In this document: one piece after another, positions 8,860 to 17,929 of the stretch
Numbering within the stretch: position 1 is the first letter of the stretch
How the letters are laid out: the number at the start of each line of letters is the position of its first letter
NCBI GenBank assembly: GCA_002898315.1
Contig: BEHV01000003.1
Location: 1 to 64,000, forward strand
Direction: 5' to 3'
Source of the DNA: a bacterium HR19
GTDB taxonomy: Bacteria; Calescibacteriota; Calescibacteriia; Calescibacteriales; Calescibacteriaceae
DNA length: 64,000 bases
Notes under the pieces: model-generated
Database searches by the model: none
Seen by the model: the letters and a program-made list of their open reading frames with translations, nothing else
What the model was told of the DNA's origin: nothing
Program-made: the position numbers and the translations under genes

Positions 8860-9842
8860 AAAAACGCTTTGTGATAAAAACTCTTTTTCTGCTTTTATTT
8901 ATCTTCATAACACTTGAAATCATTCCGAGAATAAATCCTCAAATAATTCTGCTCTTCGGAGATTATATCTCAACAATCATGATTTCAAATTTAGAATTTG
9001 CAAAAAAGAGATTACAAGACAAAATAATGGTAAAACCAGATAAGGAACTCGGATATGTCCTGAGACCAAATAAAACGATACGCATAAAAACCAGCGAGTA
9101 TGACTTTATGACACAATTTTATGCCTTGAAGATAGACGATATTGAGATAGGAGTAAGAGATAAAATTTCTAATCTCAAAGATATATTCGGGGTAGCTATT
9201 GGAGATTCCTACACATTCTGCTACGGATTATCTGATGAGGAATGCTGGGTTGAAATACTTCAAAATAAGTTAGGCAAAGAGGTGTTAAATTTAGGGGTAT
9301 TTGGATACGGAAGTGCTCAGGAGTATCTGATGCTATATAAAGTCGGATTGAAACTTAAACCCATGGTGGTAATATGGCAGTTTAATTTTCTTGACCCCGC
9401 AGATGATAGATACTTTTTAAGCGATAACTTCTACCCTATTCCTCACCCACAAAATATATTCAGAAAATCCCCTTTCCCACTCTCGCACTCGGTCGTTCTA
9501 TCTATAATTGATGCACTTTCTATCATCTATGTTGAACCTATAAGGAAAATAAAAGCTCTAAATTATATCAAAGATGCCCAAGAAGAGATAATCGATACCG
9601 CAGAAAATATAGAGAGAGCTTTCAAACTGTGTAAAGAGAACAATATACATTTTTTCCTTGTCTTTATGCCAGAACATGATAATTTGAGCTTAACACTCCA
9701 AAAATCACTATGCCATAAAATACCCTGCATAAAAATAGGGTTTCAAAAAGAACATTTTTTCAGCATAGATGGACATCTCAACCCTGCTGGAAGTAATTAC
9801 GCTGCTGAAAAAATATACGAGTACATTAAAAGCTCACTCTAA
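8856..9842 (+). CDS. SGNH/GDSL-family hydrolase or acyl-transfer protein, membrane anchored
   Basis: The protein has 328 residues. A hydrophobic N-terminal segment (TLFLLLFIFITLEIIP) is an anchor or signal peptide. Block I is IGDSYTFCYGL (nucleophile Ser, about residue 114), block II NLGVFGYGSAQ, block III near QFNFLDPADD, and block V DGHLNPAGSNYAA carries the Asp-x-His pair. These blocks define SGNH hydrolases, which deacetylate or acetylate cell-surface glycans, among other roles. The start overlaps the previous gene's stop (ATGA), so the two are co-translated. The 3' end overlaps the convergent gene by 9 bases. Role in surface-polymer modification is inferred from the glycosyltransferase-like neighbours. 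Confidence 0.75.
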   Translation: MKKRFVIKTLFLLLFIFITLEIIPRINPQIILLFGDYISTIMISNLEFAKKRLQDKIMVKPDKELGYVLRPNKTIRIKTSEYDFMTQFYALKIDDIEIGVRDKISNLKDIFGVAIGDSYTFCYGLSDEECWVEILQNKLGKEVLNLGVFGYGSAQEYLMLYKVGLKLKPMVVIWQFNFLDPADDRYFLSDNFYPIPHPQNIFRKSPFPLSHSVVLSIIDALSIIYVEPIRKIKALNYIKDAQEEIIDTAENIERAFKLCKENNIHFFLVFMPEHDNLSLTLQKSLCHKIPCIKIGFQKEHFFSIDGHLNPAGSNYAAEKIYEYIKSSL

Positions 9843-11573
9843 TTCAACTATATAGTATATGGGATTCCTCTCGGGAATACTTGAGATCCTTATTCCAAGA
9901 GAAAATATATCCGCTGAGAAAATAAAATCTGAACTCGCATCTTGAAATATGAATTTTTTGCCCCTGTGATAAAGCATTATATCTTTCAGCTTCTTCTTTG
10001 CAAAATCCTCTCTCAGTTCTTCAAAATTTTTGAAATCAGAATTTCTGGAATCTTCCCTTTCCAGACCACCAAAATCTCTTATAAATCCGAAGTAATATCC
10101 ATAGTCAGGAATTTTTGAATCATTTGAAAAAAGAATCTGAAAATTCACCACCCCAGATATATTCACAAATTTGTCTTCTCCGTCTTCTTCTATCTTCTTG
10201 GCAAGTTCACGCTGTATCCTCTGGTCCACACAAAAATCAAACCTGCCATAACTTATGAGTTCTTTTACCATGTTATAGTAGATAAAAAATTGCCCTATAA
10301 AATGCATAAGGAGAAGGAATACAGAAAAATAATATTTCCTCCCGTGTATGACAGTAGATTTAATCATCAGAGCAGGAAGCAAACTCAAAAAAGGGAGTAT
10401 CAAACCCATTCTTCTTGGTGTCAGACCAAAAGGAAAAGAGACGAGTTGAAAAATAAAGAAAATCAAAATTGAAAGTCCAACAATTTTTCCTTCACTCTCA
10501 AGCTTCCTGAAAACCGAAAGGAAAATGACAAAAATAAAAATAAAAGGTATAGAGGGAAGATAATATAAAATATTTGAGGGCGGGACATAATTCAAAAGCA
10601 ATCCAACACCTGTTCCATAGAAACTGAAAAAGCCAAAAAGGTCCTCAAAAAAAAGTATAAATTTCGCAATTAAAAAACAAAAGATATTCTTATCGCAAAA
10701 AGAAAAAATAACCTGATTTGACTTCTTTAAAATAAGGAATAAAGATAGAATATTGTTTTGAAAAACCCCTCCAAAAATTCTCTTTTCTGGCTGACCCATG
10801 CCGAAATCTAATACGGGTATTGTGTAGGGCAGAAAAGCAAGTGCTATCACAAGTCCGCTCAAAAGCAGAAATCTCAAACTCACATAGCGCAAGAGAAAAA
10901 CCGATAAGATAAAAGACGCAAAAAAAATAGCCGAAGGAAGATAAAAATATACACCTATAAAGACCAAAACAAAAAAGAGAAGAAATCTTCTCCTGAAAAA
11001 TGCTACAAGAGAAAGAGTCAGAATGAGAAAAGTGAAGGTGTAAATCAATCCTATACCAACTCCACTTGCAAAAATAAAAATACCTAGAATAAGAGTAAAG
11101 CCAGTAGCTACAAGTGGGGAAACGCCAAATATCTTTGCAAGTATATATAACGCAACCAAAGTGAGAGACGAAAACAAGAGTCCCGGAAGCTTAACAAAAA
11201 CAAGCTTTAAAGTGAAATTTTGTCTATCTATCTTTTCAGCAAGATAGAGCATCAGGTCCTGCAGGTTATAAACTATACTGCTCGCATGAAACCAGATGTA
11301 GATGGGAACTCTTATGTCTCCTATTTCAATTGAGTACTGAGGTGGTAGTGGTTGAGAGATTGTTTCAAAAAAAAGATATTTATTTCTTTCAGCCAAACTT
11401 TTACCGCACCAATCATCAGAAAAAATGGGACCATCTTTGAAATCTGCTACAAGGCACTTTTTGTAAATAGCATTTATCTCATCTTGATCAAATCCACAGA
11501 GCAAAAATAACGGCAAAACAAGAATATAAAAGAAAAACAACAAAAAAAGCAAACCTCTATAACTTTCCCTCAT
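9834..11573 (-). CDS. Polytopic membrane protein, glycosyltransferase-like
   Basis: The protein has 579 residues. It opens with a hydrophobic helix, then LLCGFDQDEINA: an acidic loop motif in the position used by GT-C membrane glycosyltransferases. A periplasmic loop of about 90 residues follows, then about ten hydrophobic helices to residue 430, and a soluble C-terminal domain of about 150 residues. The topology resembles ArnT/PMT-type enzymes that use polyprenyl-phosphate sugars. It converges on the SGNH gene with a 9-base overlap. TAAAAG 7 bases before the ATG may give a leaderless mRNA. Assignment rests on topology and one motif. Confidence 0.5.
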   Translation of the reverse strand: MRESYRGLLFLLFFFYILVLPLFLLCGFDQDEINAIYKKCLVADFKDGPIFSDDWCGKSLAERNKYLFFETISQPLPPQYSIEIGDIRVPIYIWFHASSIVYNLQDLMLYLAEKIDRQNFTLKLVFVKLPGLLFSSLTLVALYILAKIFGVSPLVATGFTLILGIFIFASGVGIGLIYTFTFLILTLSLVAFFRRRFLLFFVLVFIGVYFYLPSAIFFASFILSVFLLRYVSLRFLLLSGLVIALAFLPYTIPVLDFGMGQPEKRIFGGVFQNNILSLFLILKKSNQVIFSFCDKNIFCFLIAKFILFFEDLFGFFSFYGTGVGLLLNYVPPSNILYYLPSIPFIFIFVIFLSVFRKLESEGKIVGLSILIFFIFQLVSFPFGLTPRRMGLILPFLSLLPALMIKSTVIHGRKYYFSVFLLLMHFIGQFFIYYNMVKELISYGRFDFCVDQRIQRELAKKIEEDGEDKFVNISGVVNFQILFSNDSKIPDYGYYFGFIRDFGGLEREDSRNSDFKNFEELREDFAKKKLKDIMLYHRGKKFIFQDASSDFIFSADIFSLGIRISSIPERNPIYYIVELE

Positions 11574-11580
11574 AGAAAAT

Positions 11581-11586
11581 CTTTTA
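11581..11586 (-). promoter_or_regulatory. -10-like hexamer before the GT-like gene
   Basis: On the minus strand TAAAAG lies 7 bases upstream of the ATG at 11573, without a Shine-Dalgarno. It is a moderate match that fits the leaderless pattern. Confidence 0.3.
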
Positions 11587-11666
11587 TCTATAAAAAACTT
11601 ATCTCCAAGAAGTTTAACAATCTATATCCAGAAAAATCCAGCACCAAAATCCTAAAAATATATATA

Positions 11667-12560
11667 ATGAAAGAAGGGAGAAAAATTTTCCTCCTCTTTT
11701 TACTTTTGTGCATTTCCGCCCCCAATTGTAAAACAAAAAAACTTAATGCTGAAGATATTGATTTATCTCTAAATGTGTTATCTGAACTCTTTAAAATTTC
11801 CTTTGCAATAGTGCCCATAAATTTGTTCCTATCTTACCTTACCACAGCTGAAAATGTCAGAGAAATAAAAGATTGCGTCTATATTTCCGAGGGAGAAAAA
11901 GAAAAAACCATAAGCTTGAATAACTGCTCAATATCTCAATTTGTCATAAGGGGAGATGTAAATATAAAAAAAGCAGAAAAGAATATATTTTACCTTCAAA
12001 ATATAAGCTTGTCAATATCCGACGGTCCTATATTTTTAGATAACGGATATTTTAAAATTGAGAAAATAGAAGGCAAAGGAATAGCAGTTAAAGAAGGAAG
12101 TTTTTATTCCCTGCCTTTTGAATCCAATGAAGTCAAAATAAAATACGATATAGCTGATGTATATCTCCTTTACGAAATACGGGGGAATAAAATAAAATTC
12201 CGTATTGATTTAACTCCTGTATCAAAAATAAAAGGAGAAAACGAAAGGGAAGGGAAATATAATTCAATAGAAAGCATCAGCAAAAAATCATTTTTCTCAA
12301 TAGATTTTACATCAGCAAACATACACCTGATAGATGTGAAAACAAAACTTAATCTCAATATATCAGGATGAGGAAACAAAAATTATGACATAAAAATTGA
12401 AGGTGATTTCACATTTGATTTCCAAACATTTTTTTTAGGATACCTATGCCCTATAAAAGGATACATATCTTTGAACTCATCAAAGATAAAAATATCAAGA
12501 TACAGATTGATTTATTCCAAGCAAGAGAAAAGCTGTATGAATATTCAAAAATGCCTGTAA
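11667..12560 (+). pseudogene. Lipoprotein gene interrupted by an in-frame TGA
   Basis: The frame encodes 234 residues to TGA at 12369-12371, then continues open for 62 more codons to TAA at 12558-12560. The N-terminus is a signal peptide with lipobox APNC. The mature part has repeated short strands with Ile/Lys/Asn alternation, typical of a beta-rich envelope protein, and the post-TGA part keeps this style (IKIEGDFTFDFQTFF). The next, convergent gene ends at 12580, so the full-length version would leave only 19 bases, matching the compact spacing here. It may be a nonsense mutation, an assembly error, or programmed readthrough. Selenocysteine is unlikely between two Gly residues. The family is not recognised. 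Confidence 0.6.
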
Positions 12561-12579
12561 AAACTTAATGTCTAATTAG

Positions 12580-13689
12580 CTATCTGATTATTACTGGAGA
12601 AAGTTGAAAAGAAATTTCTGGTTTATCTGATTTCCCTAATTGTCCATAAGAATTATCTCCTATACACCAAAGCGAATTATCGTTTTTTATAGCACAAGTA
12701 TGAAACCAGCCGGATGAGATTGCTCTGACATCTTTTAAACCATACATTTTTATCAGCGATTGCCCTTTTGAGTTGTCACCCCAGCAAGAAATTTTTCCAT
12801 TCATCATCATTGCACAGGTGTTCCAGTATCCTGTCTCTACATCCATAACTTTCTCCCCTACCTTTACTGGACGAAGTTTATTTTCATTAGTTCCATCTCC
12901 AACTTGTCCAAAGTAGTTCCATCCCCAGCAGTAAAGGTCAGATGATTTATCTAATGCACAAGTATGCATCCTTCCAGCAGAAACATAAATTATGTTATCT
13001 ATTATCTTCTGCGGAGCTAATTTGTTTTCTCTTGTCCCATCTCCTACTGCCCCGGCTCCATTCCATCCCCAGCACCAAAGAGAGTTATCTTTTTTTATGG
13101 CACAGGTGTGTAGCCAACCCGTTGCAACATGAATCACATCATCAAGAACTTTTACAGGCAGAAGCTTTTCCTTCTCGCTCCCATCACCTACCTGCCCCCC
13201 TATATTCCACCCCCAGCACCAGAGAGAGTTATCTTTTTTTATAGCACAGGTGTGTAGCCAGCCCGTTGCAACATAAATCACATCATCAAGAACTCTCGTA
13301 GGTAAAAGCTTCTCTTCTTTGCTACCATCGCCTATCTGCCCACCTATGTTTGAACCCCAGCACCACAGAGAGTTATCTTTTTTTATGGCACAGGTGTAAT
13401 ATACCCCCGCGCTCACATATACAACATCCCGGAGTACATTTACAGGAGGAACTGCATCAGAAATTGAACCATTCCCAATCTGTCCAAAACTATTATTCCC
13501 CCAGCAGTAGAGAGAGTTAAATTCATCTACCGCACAGGAGTGATAACCCCCAAGAGAAACCTTACCTTTTACATTACCCCCAGAACTTAATTTTATAACC
13601 CTACCTTCTCTGGAATAGCAAAAACAAAGAGTGAAAGCAATAGCAATTGTAGATACCAACTTCAAAGTGGCAGATTTGGAAAGTCCCAT
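12580..13689 (-). CDS. RCC1-repeat lipoprotein (seven-bladed propeller)
   Basis: The protein has 369 residues from the ATG at 13689. The upstream in-frame start at 13776 would add a 29-residue extension before the signal peptide, so it is rejected. The N-terminus has a signal peptide with lipobox TLCFC. The mature protein is seven RCC1-type repeats with the core HTCAIKKDNSLWCWG, then GGQIGDG. Each repeat carries a Cys pair (TCA...CWG) that could form disulfides outside the cytoplasm. Six repeat borders are exactly 144 bp apart in DNA. RCC1 propellers usually bind partners rather than catalyse. It converges on the interrupted lipoprotein gene. The surface location is inferred from the lipobox. 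Confidence 0.85.
   Translation of the reverse strand: MGLSKSATLKLVSTIAIAFTLCFCYSREGRVIKLSSGGNVKGKVSLGGYHSCAVDEFNSLYCWGNNSFGQIGNGSISDAVPPVNVLRDVVYVSAGVYYTCAIKKDNSLWCWGSNIGGQIGDGSKEEKLLPTRVLDDVIYVATGWLHTCAIKKDNSLWCWGWNIGGQVGDGSEKEKLLPVKVLDDVIHVATGWLHTCAIKKDNSLWCWGWNGAGAVGDGTRENKLAPQKIIDNIIYVSAGRMHTCALDKSSDLYCWGWNYFGQVGDGTNENKLRPVKVGEKVMDVETGYWNTCAMMMNGKISCWGDNSKGQSLIKMYGLKDVRAISSGWFHTCAIKNDNSLWCIGDNSYGQLGKSDKPEISFQLSPVIIR
12779..13642 (-). repeat. Tandem 144-bp coding repeats of the RCC1 gene
   Basis: The sequence CCCCAGCA and close variants start at 12779, 12923, 13067, 13211, 13355 and 13499, an exact 144-bp (48-codon) period. The units at 13067 and 13211 are almost identical over about 85 bp, which points to recent duplication or gene conversion within the array. 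The last repeat, towards the C-terminus, is shorter (40 codons). These are protein-coding repeats, not an intergenic array. Confidence 0.85.
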
Positions 13690-13696
13690 AATTAAT

Positions 13697-13702
13697 AATT
13701 TA
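13697..13702 (-). promoter_or_regulatory. -10-like hexamer before the RCC1 gene
   Basis: On the minus strand TAAATT lies 7 bases before the ATG at 13689, with no Shine-Dalgarno. It supports the shorter start over 13776. Confidence 0.35.
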
Positions 13703-13784
13703 ATTGTGAATTTCAAAAATTGCTTTACACGAAGAAGTATTACACTTTTAGATTTTTCCAAAAATCTCACCTGCAAAGCTAAAA

Positions 13785-13790
13785 TAAAAT
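13785..13790 (+). promoter_or_regulatory. -10-like hexamer placed for a leaderless transcript
   Basis: TAAAAT (5 of 6 matches) lies 6 bases before the ATG at 13797. The only other nearby ATG (13789) is in another frame that closes quickly. Confidence 0.4.
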
Positions 13791-13796
13791 GAATAA

Positions 13797-14837
13797 ATGT
13801 TCTATCTCCTCAAAGAATTTTTTATCTCATTCGTTGAGATATTCATTTTCAACAAATATTCAAATCTAACAAAGTTGAAAAATCTAATCAAGGCATTGAT
13901 AGCTCACTTTATAACAAAACCTGAAAGAGTAAATTATTATCCAACAAGAATATATGTTGACCCGACCAATATATGCAACCTGAAATGTCCGCTCTGCCCT
14001 ACTGGAAGAAAAGAGTTCGGAAGAAAACCGGGATACATGAAATTTGATGATTTCAAAAAACTCATAGATGAAATAGGGAAATATCTTTTCCAAGTTGATT
14101 TTTACTTCTGGGGAGAGCCTCTTTTAAATAAAGAGATATTTAAAATGGTAAATTACGCCCATCAGAACAAAATAAGAACAAGAATAAGCACAAATTTTAA
14201 CTTTGATATTGAACCCGAAAAAATCGTTGAAAGCGGATTAGATGAGCTTATTGTCTCATTAGACGGAGCATCAGATAAGACATACTCAAAGTATAGGGTC
14301 GGGGGAAGTTTTGAGAAGGTCATCTCAAACATAAGAAAACTGCAGGAATGCAAAGGGAAGATGGGAAGGGCTAACCCGAGAATAACTTGGCAGTTCCTTG
14401 TTTTTGCGCATAACGAGCACGAGATAGATAAAGCTAAAAAAATGGCAAAAGAGCTCGGGGTGAGACTGAGAATTTTACCAATAAGAGCTGGACTCGGATA
14501 TGACATAATCTTAGACCACAAGGAAAACAGGTTCAAAAGCTGGAGCTCAAAAAAAATTTCAAGATACAAAGAAAACGGTGAAAGGAAATTTAAGATAAAA
14601 AGCTGTCTTTTTCTCTGGTTCCAATCATTCGTCAACTGGGACGGCTCAATATCCCCCTGTTGCGCCGCATTCTACCAGAAAGATGACTTCGGGAACGCAT
14701 TTCAAAATGGATTTATGAGTGTGTGGAATGGGGAGAAATACAGATTCGCAAGATACATTGTAAAAAACAAAATAAAAGATTATAAAGGTTTTATATGCAC
14801 AAACTGCGTTGAACGAGGATATTTTGTAGACCCATAA
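13797..14837 (+). CDS. Radical SAM protein with SPASM domain
   Basis: The protein has 346 residues. An N-terminal amphipathic/hydrophobic stretch of about 45 residues precedes the radical SAM core, whose cluster motif is CNLKCPLC (about residues 60-67). The core carries GEPLLN and LSLDGASDKTYSKYRVGG, typical of the SPASM/twitch subgroup. The C-terminus holds further Cys (SPCC, then ICTNC), ligands for auxiliary iron-sulfur clusters. Members modify peptides or small molecules; the substrate here is unknown. It is followed 62 bases later by a B12-binding radical SAM gene on the same strand, suggesting a shared pathway. No small precursor-peptide gene of the usual kind is obvious beside it. Confidence 0.85.
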   Translation: MFYLLKEFFISFVEIFIFNKYSNLTKLKNLIKALIAHFITKPERVNYYPTRIYVDPTNICNLKCPLCPTGRKEFGRKPGYMKFDDFKKLIDEIGKYLFQVDFYFWGEPLLNKEIFKMVNYAHQNKIRTRISTNFNFDIEPEKIVESGLDELIVSLDGASDKTYSKYRVGGSFEKVISNIRKLQECKGKMGRANPRITWQFLVFAHNEHEIDKAKKMAKELGVRLRILPIRAGLGYDIILDHKENRFKSWSSKKISRYKENGERKFKIKSCLFLWFQSFVNWDGSISPCCAAFYQKDDFGNAFQNGFMSVWNGEKYRFARYIVKNKIKDYKGFICTNCVERGYFVDP

Positions 14838-14899
14838 AATAATCCCCTCAATTTTTCTATTTCAAGCTAAAATGAGTAAATTTTTATGACAAGTTTGAT

Positions 14900-16438
14900 A
14901 TGTTTGTGGATGGTGTAGATGTTTTGCTTGTAGCTCCACCGCGACTTATGTGGCCTTATATAAACGCTTATGATAACTTCATGGTTCCACAAAATCTCCC
15001 CTGCCTTGCAGGATACATAAGAGCAAAAGGAATAAAGAAAGTGGCAATAATAGATTGTATGCCGTTGAAAATGGGGTGGAAAACACTTATACGAACAATA
15101 AAAAATCTAAAACCGAAGATATTAGCAGCAGGAGAAAATCACGCCCTGTTTTCAGTAGAGGTTCTGAAACTCTTCAAATATACAAAAGAAATCCTTCCGG
15201 AGACAGTAACAGTATCTGTGGGAACTCATTTTTCATTCCTTGCAGAAGACATACTGAAAAACGAAGACAGCGTTGATTACATAGTAATAGGTGAGGGAGA
15301 AGAAACATTCCTTGAACTGTGTCAGGCAATACTATCGGGATGCGAAAAAAAAGATATGAGAAAAGTAAAAGGAATAGCGTTCAAAGACGATGGAGAAATA
15401 GTAATTACAGAACCAAGACCCCTTATAAAAAATCTTGATGACCTTCCCATACCGGCTTATGACCTTTTGCCCATGGATAAATACGGAAAATCAAAATATC
15501 TTTTCGCTTCTTGGGGTTCAACAATACACCACTCGCGAGGATGCACAAGCTCGTGCGACTTTTGCTCATTCTGGATACAGATGGCAGATGTGAAAATTCA
15601 AAACGGAAAGAAAAAACTGATTCCAAGATGGAGAACAAAAAGTCCTGAAAGAACCTTTGAAGAAGTAAAATACCTTGTCAAAAATTTCGGAAGATATTTC
15701 CTCGTTTGGGTAGATGATACTTTCAACGTTAATCCGAAGTGGGAAGATGAGTTCTCGGAGCTTATTCTGAAATCAAATACAAAAACAAGATGGTATTGCT
15801 TTATGAGAGCAGATTTTATACTCCGAGATGAAGAGCTGGGAATAATGGAAAAACTCGTAAAAGCTGGTTTGCAACACATAAGCATAGGAGCTGAAAGAGC
15901 AGAAGATGAGGATTTTACAGAACTAAACAAACCCTTCTACTCAACAGAAATACTGTCTGAATGCATAAATCTTATAAGAGAAAAATATCCCCACGTCTTC
16001 ATTCAGATGACATTCCTCACAGGCCTCAGGAACGACAGCAGAGAAACTTTCAAAAAAATTCTGGAATTTGCGAAAAAGTTAAGTCCTGACTACGCGGGTT
16101 TCCACCCTATAACACCGTTTCCCGGAACGAAACTTTACGAGCAATATAAAGAGTATATAGAGCTGACCGACTGGAACTACTACGACCTCAACACACCCGT
16201 AATGGGTACAAAATACCTCCAAAGGGAAGAGGTTGAAAAACTAACCGCAGAACTATATAGAAAATTTGTGAGTTTGAAATGGTTTCTAAAAGGTATATTG
16301 GGAGGAGAGTACAGGAGAAAAATGTACATCTGGTGGCTTATCGTAACAATGAAAATAACCCTCTCATCTATTTTTAACTTAAAAATGCCTTTTAATGAGT
16401 ACCATAACCTTATATATCCACCGTGGTATTACGATTGA
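14900..16438 (+). CDS. B12-binding-domain radical SAM protein (BchE/HpnR-like group)
   Basis: The protein has 512 residues. Residues about 1-165 look like a cobalamin-binding Rossmann domain (VIGEGEETFLELC). The radical SAM cluster motif is CTSSCDFC (about residues 214-221), preceded by HHSRG. The core continues with GAERAEDEDF and FLTGLRND, and a C-terminal region of about 90 residues is partly hydrophobic, as in enzymes acting on lipids or pigments. Family enzymes use cobalamin and SAM for methylations, cyclisations or C-C bond formation; the substrate is unknown. It overlaps the convergent relative at 16429-17871 by 10 bases. Confidence 0.85.
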   Translation: MFVDGVDVLLVAPPRLMWPYINAYDNFMVPQNLPCLAGYIRAKGIKKVAIIDCMPLKMGWKTLIRTIKNLKPKILAAGENHALFSVEVLKLFKYTKEILPETVTVSVGTHFSFLAEDILKNEDSVDYIVIGEGEETFLELCQAILSGCEKKDMRKVKGIAFKDDGEIVITEPRPLIKNLDDLPIPAYDLLPMDKYGKSKYLFASWGSTIHHSRGCTSSCDFCSFWIQMADVKIQNGKKKLIPRWRTKSPERTFEEVKYLVKNFGRYFLVWVDDTFNVNPKWEDEFSELILKSNTKTRWYCFMRADFILRDEELGIMEKLVKAGLQHISIGAERAEDEDFTELNKPFYSTEILSECINLIREKYPHVFIQMTFLTGLRNDSRETFKKILEFAKKLSPDYAGFHPITPFPGTKLYEQYKEYIELTDWNYYDLNTPVMGTKYLQREEVEKLTAELYRKFVSLKWFLKGILGGEYRRKMYIWWLIVTMKITLSSIFNLKMPFNEYHNLIYPPWYYD

Positions 16439-17871
16439 TTTTTTTCTTCCGATAGATCGCTAAAAAAATTTTCAACTTCCGCAACCACAGAGTAAAAAAT
16501 TGACTTGAACAAATCTAAAAAGAAAAAAATGCCTCTGTCTAATATCAACCTGATAGCTTTTTTCAGCGAAAAATTCACATAGAAATTGGCTAATCTCTGA
16601 AAATAAAGAAGTTTTTTCGGAGGTATATCTGTCCACTCCATCTTGTAGGGATAATCAACGGAGTATGAAGAAAACCTATCCCAATCTTCATCTTTGAACT
16701 GGTACTTCCCTTTTATATATTTTTCGTATAGCTCTGTACCCGGGTAAGGAACAGTTATAGAAAATTTTGCTCCCGAGGTATCTAATTTTCTCGCAAATTT
16801 TATTGTCTTTCTTGTAAGCTCTTCGGTCTCGCCGGGAGTGCCGAGCATGTAAAGTCCCATAACTTTTATGTTATATTTTTTCAGAGAACTCACAGCCGAT
16901 ATAATCTGATCCAGCTTCATTTTTTTATTTATGTTTTCTAAAATCTTCTCATCACCGCCTTCTATACCAAGAGCCACAAGTTCGCACCCTGCTTCCTTCA
17001 TAGCTTCAGCAAGCTCATCATCTATCATATCTGCTCTTGTCTCGCAATCCCAGCTTACCTTCTTGCTAATCCCTCTTTTTATCATCACCTCCATAATTTT
17101 GAGTCCTAACTTTTTTGATGGGGGAAAGAGCGGGTCAACAAACCAAAAATGTCTGCATCCGAACTTATCGTAAAAATACTCAATTTCATCACATATATTT
17201 TCAGGAGAGCGAATTATATATTTTCTTCCAAGCTGAACCATGCAGAAATTACATGAAAAAGGGCATCCTCTTGAAGCAAGAAATGTGAGTGTGAAATTTC
17301 TCTTATTTGGGGGAAAAGCCCTGTAAGCTCTGAAATATCTCGTGAAAAATTCCCAAGCCGGGAACGGTAAATTATCAATATCTTTTATTCTTTCCCTCGG
17401 GGGTGTTTTGAAAACCTCTCCATCTACCTTGAAAACAGCTCCTTTTTTGGGAAAACCGGAACTTAAAATTTCTTCAAATGTTTCCTCCCCCTCTCCACAG
17501 ACGACAAAGTCAGCTAATCCTCTACGAACAATTTCTTCAGCAAAGTATGTTGCGTGTGGTCCCCCCATAACTATCTTTGTGTTCGGGAGCAATTCTCTTA
17601 TAGATTTTGAAACCTTGAAAGAAAAATTTGCTGTCTGAGTTAAAACAGAAATACACAAAAAATCGGGGTTATACCATTTTATTCTTTCAACGACTTTACG
17701 AAATGAAAGTTTCTCAACACAATTATCAAGTATATATATTTGGTCGGTATATTTTCTAGCTATTGCCGAAAGGTAAGAAGCCCATATAGGTGGTGCGGGA
17801 TTCCACAAAAACCTGTAAGGTCCCAAACTTAATTTCAAATCTGGCAGAGGGTTTAAGAAAAAAATCTTCAT
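16429..17871 (-). CDS. B12-binding-domain radical SAM protein
   Basis: The protein has 480 residues. The N-terminal domain has the family pattern GGPHATYFAEEI and CGEGEETFEEIL. The radical SAM motif is CPFSCNFC (about residues 208-215) after LASRG, followed by FVDPLFPPSKK, GIEGGDEKIL and GLYMLGTPGET, all standard for this class. The last 70 residues are amphipathic to hydrophobic and may contact membranes. It converges with the gene at 14900 (10-base overlap) and is divergent from the methyltransferase at 17930 (58-bp shared promoter region). A role in lipid or quinone-like modification is plausible but not shown. Confidence 0.85.
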   Translation of the reverse strand: MKIFFLNPLPDLKLSLGPYRFLWNPAPPIWASYLSAIARKYTDQIYILDNCVEKLSFRKVVERIKWYNPDFLCISVLTQTANFSFKVSKSIRELLPNTKIVMGGPHATYFAEEIVRRGLADFVVCGEGEETFEEILSSGFPKKGAVFKVDGEVFKTPPRERIKDIDNLPFPAWEFFTRYFRAYRAFPPNKRNFTLTFLASRGCPFSCNFCMVQLGRKYIIRSPENICDEIEYFYDKFGCRHFWFVDPLFPPSKKLGLKIMEVMIKRGISKKVSWDCETRADMIDDELAEAMKEAGCELVALGIEGGDEKILENINKKMKLDQIISAVSSLKKYNIKVMGLYMLGTPGETEELTRKTIKFARKLDTSGAKFSITVPYPGTELYEKYIKGKYQFKDEDWDRFSSYSVDYPYKMEWTDIPPKKLLYFQRLANFYVNFSLKKAIRLILDRGIFFFLDLFKSIFYSVVAEVENFFSDLSEEKNQS

Positions 17872-17929
17872 CAGATCATTAAAAATTAAAAATTATAAAT
17901 AGATAAACTTTCAAGGGCAGGATTTTTAT

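Noticed and set aside
12369-12371. Selenocysteine at the in-frame TGA
   Set aside because: The TGA sits between Gly codons with no Cys-like context, and I see no stable hairpin directly after it that would serve as a bacterial SECIS.
12779-13642. CRISPR-like direct repeats
   Set aside because: The 144-bp periodic units lie within an open reading frame and encode RCC1 blades; there are no short repeats with unique spacers.
13735-13747. 13-mer AAGTATTACACTT shared with 54527-54539 as a common promoter element
   Set aside because: Pairs of 13-base matches are expected by chance in an AT-rich 64-kb sequence, and spacing to the genes differs.
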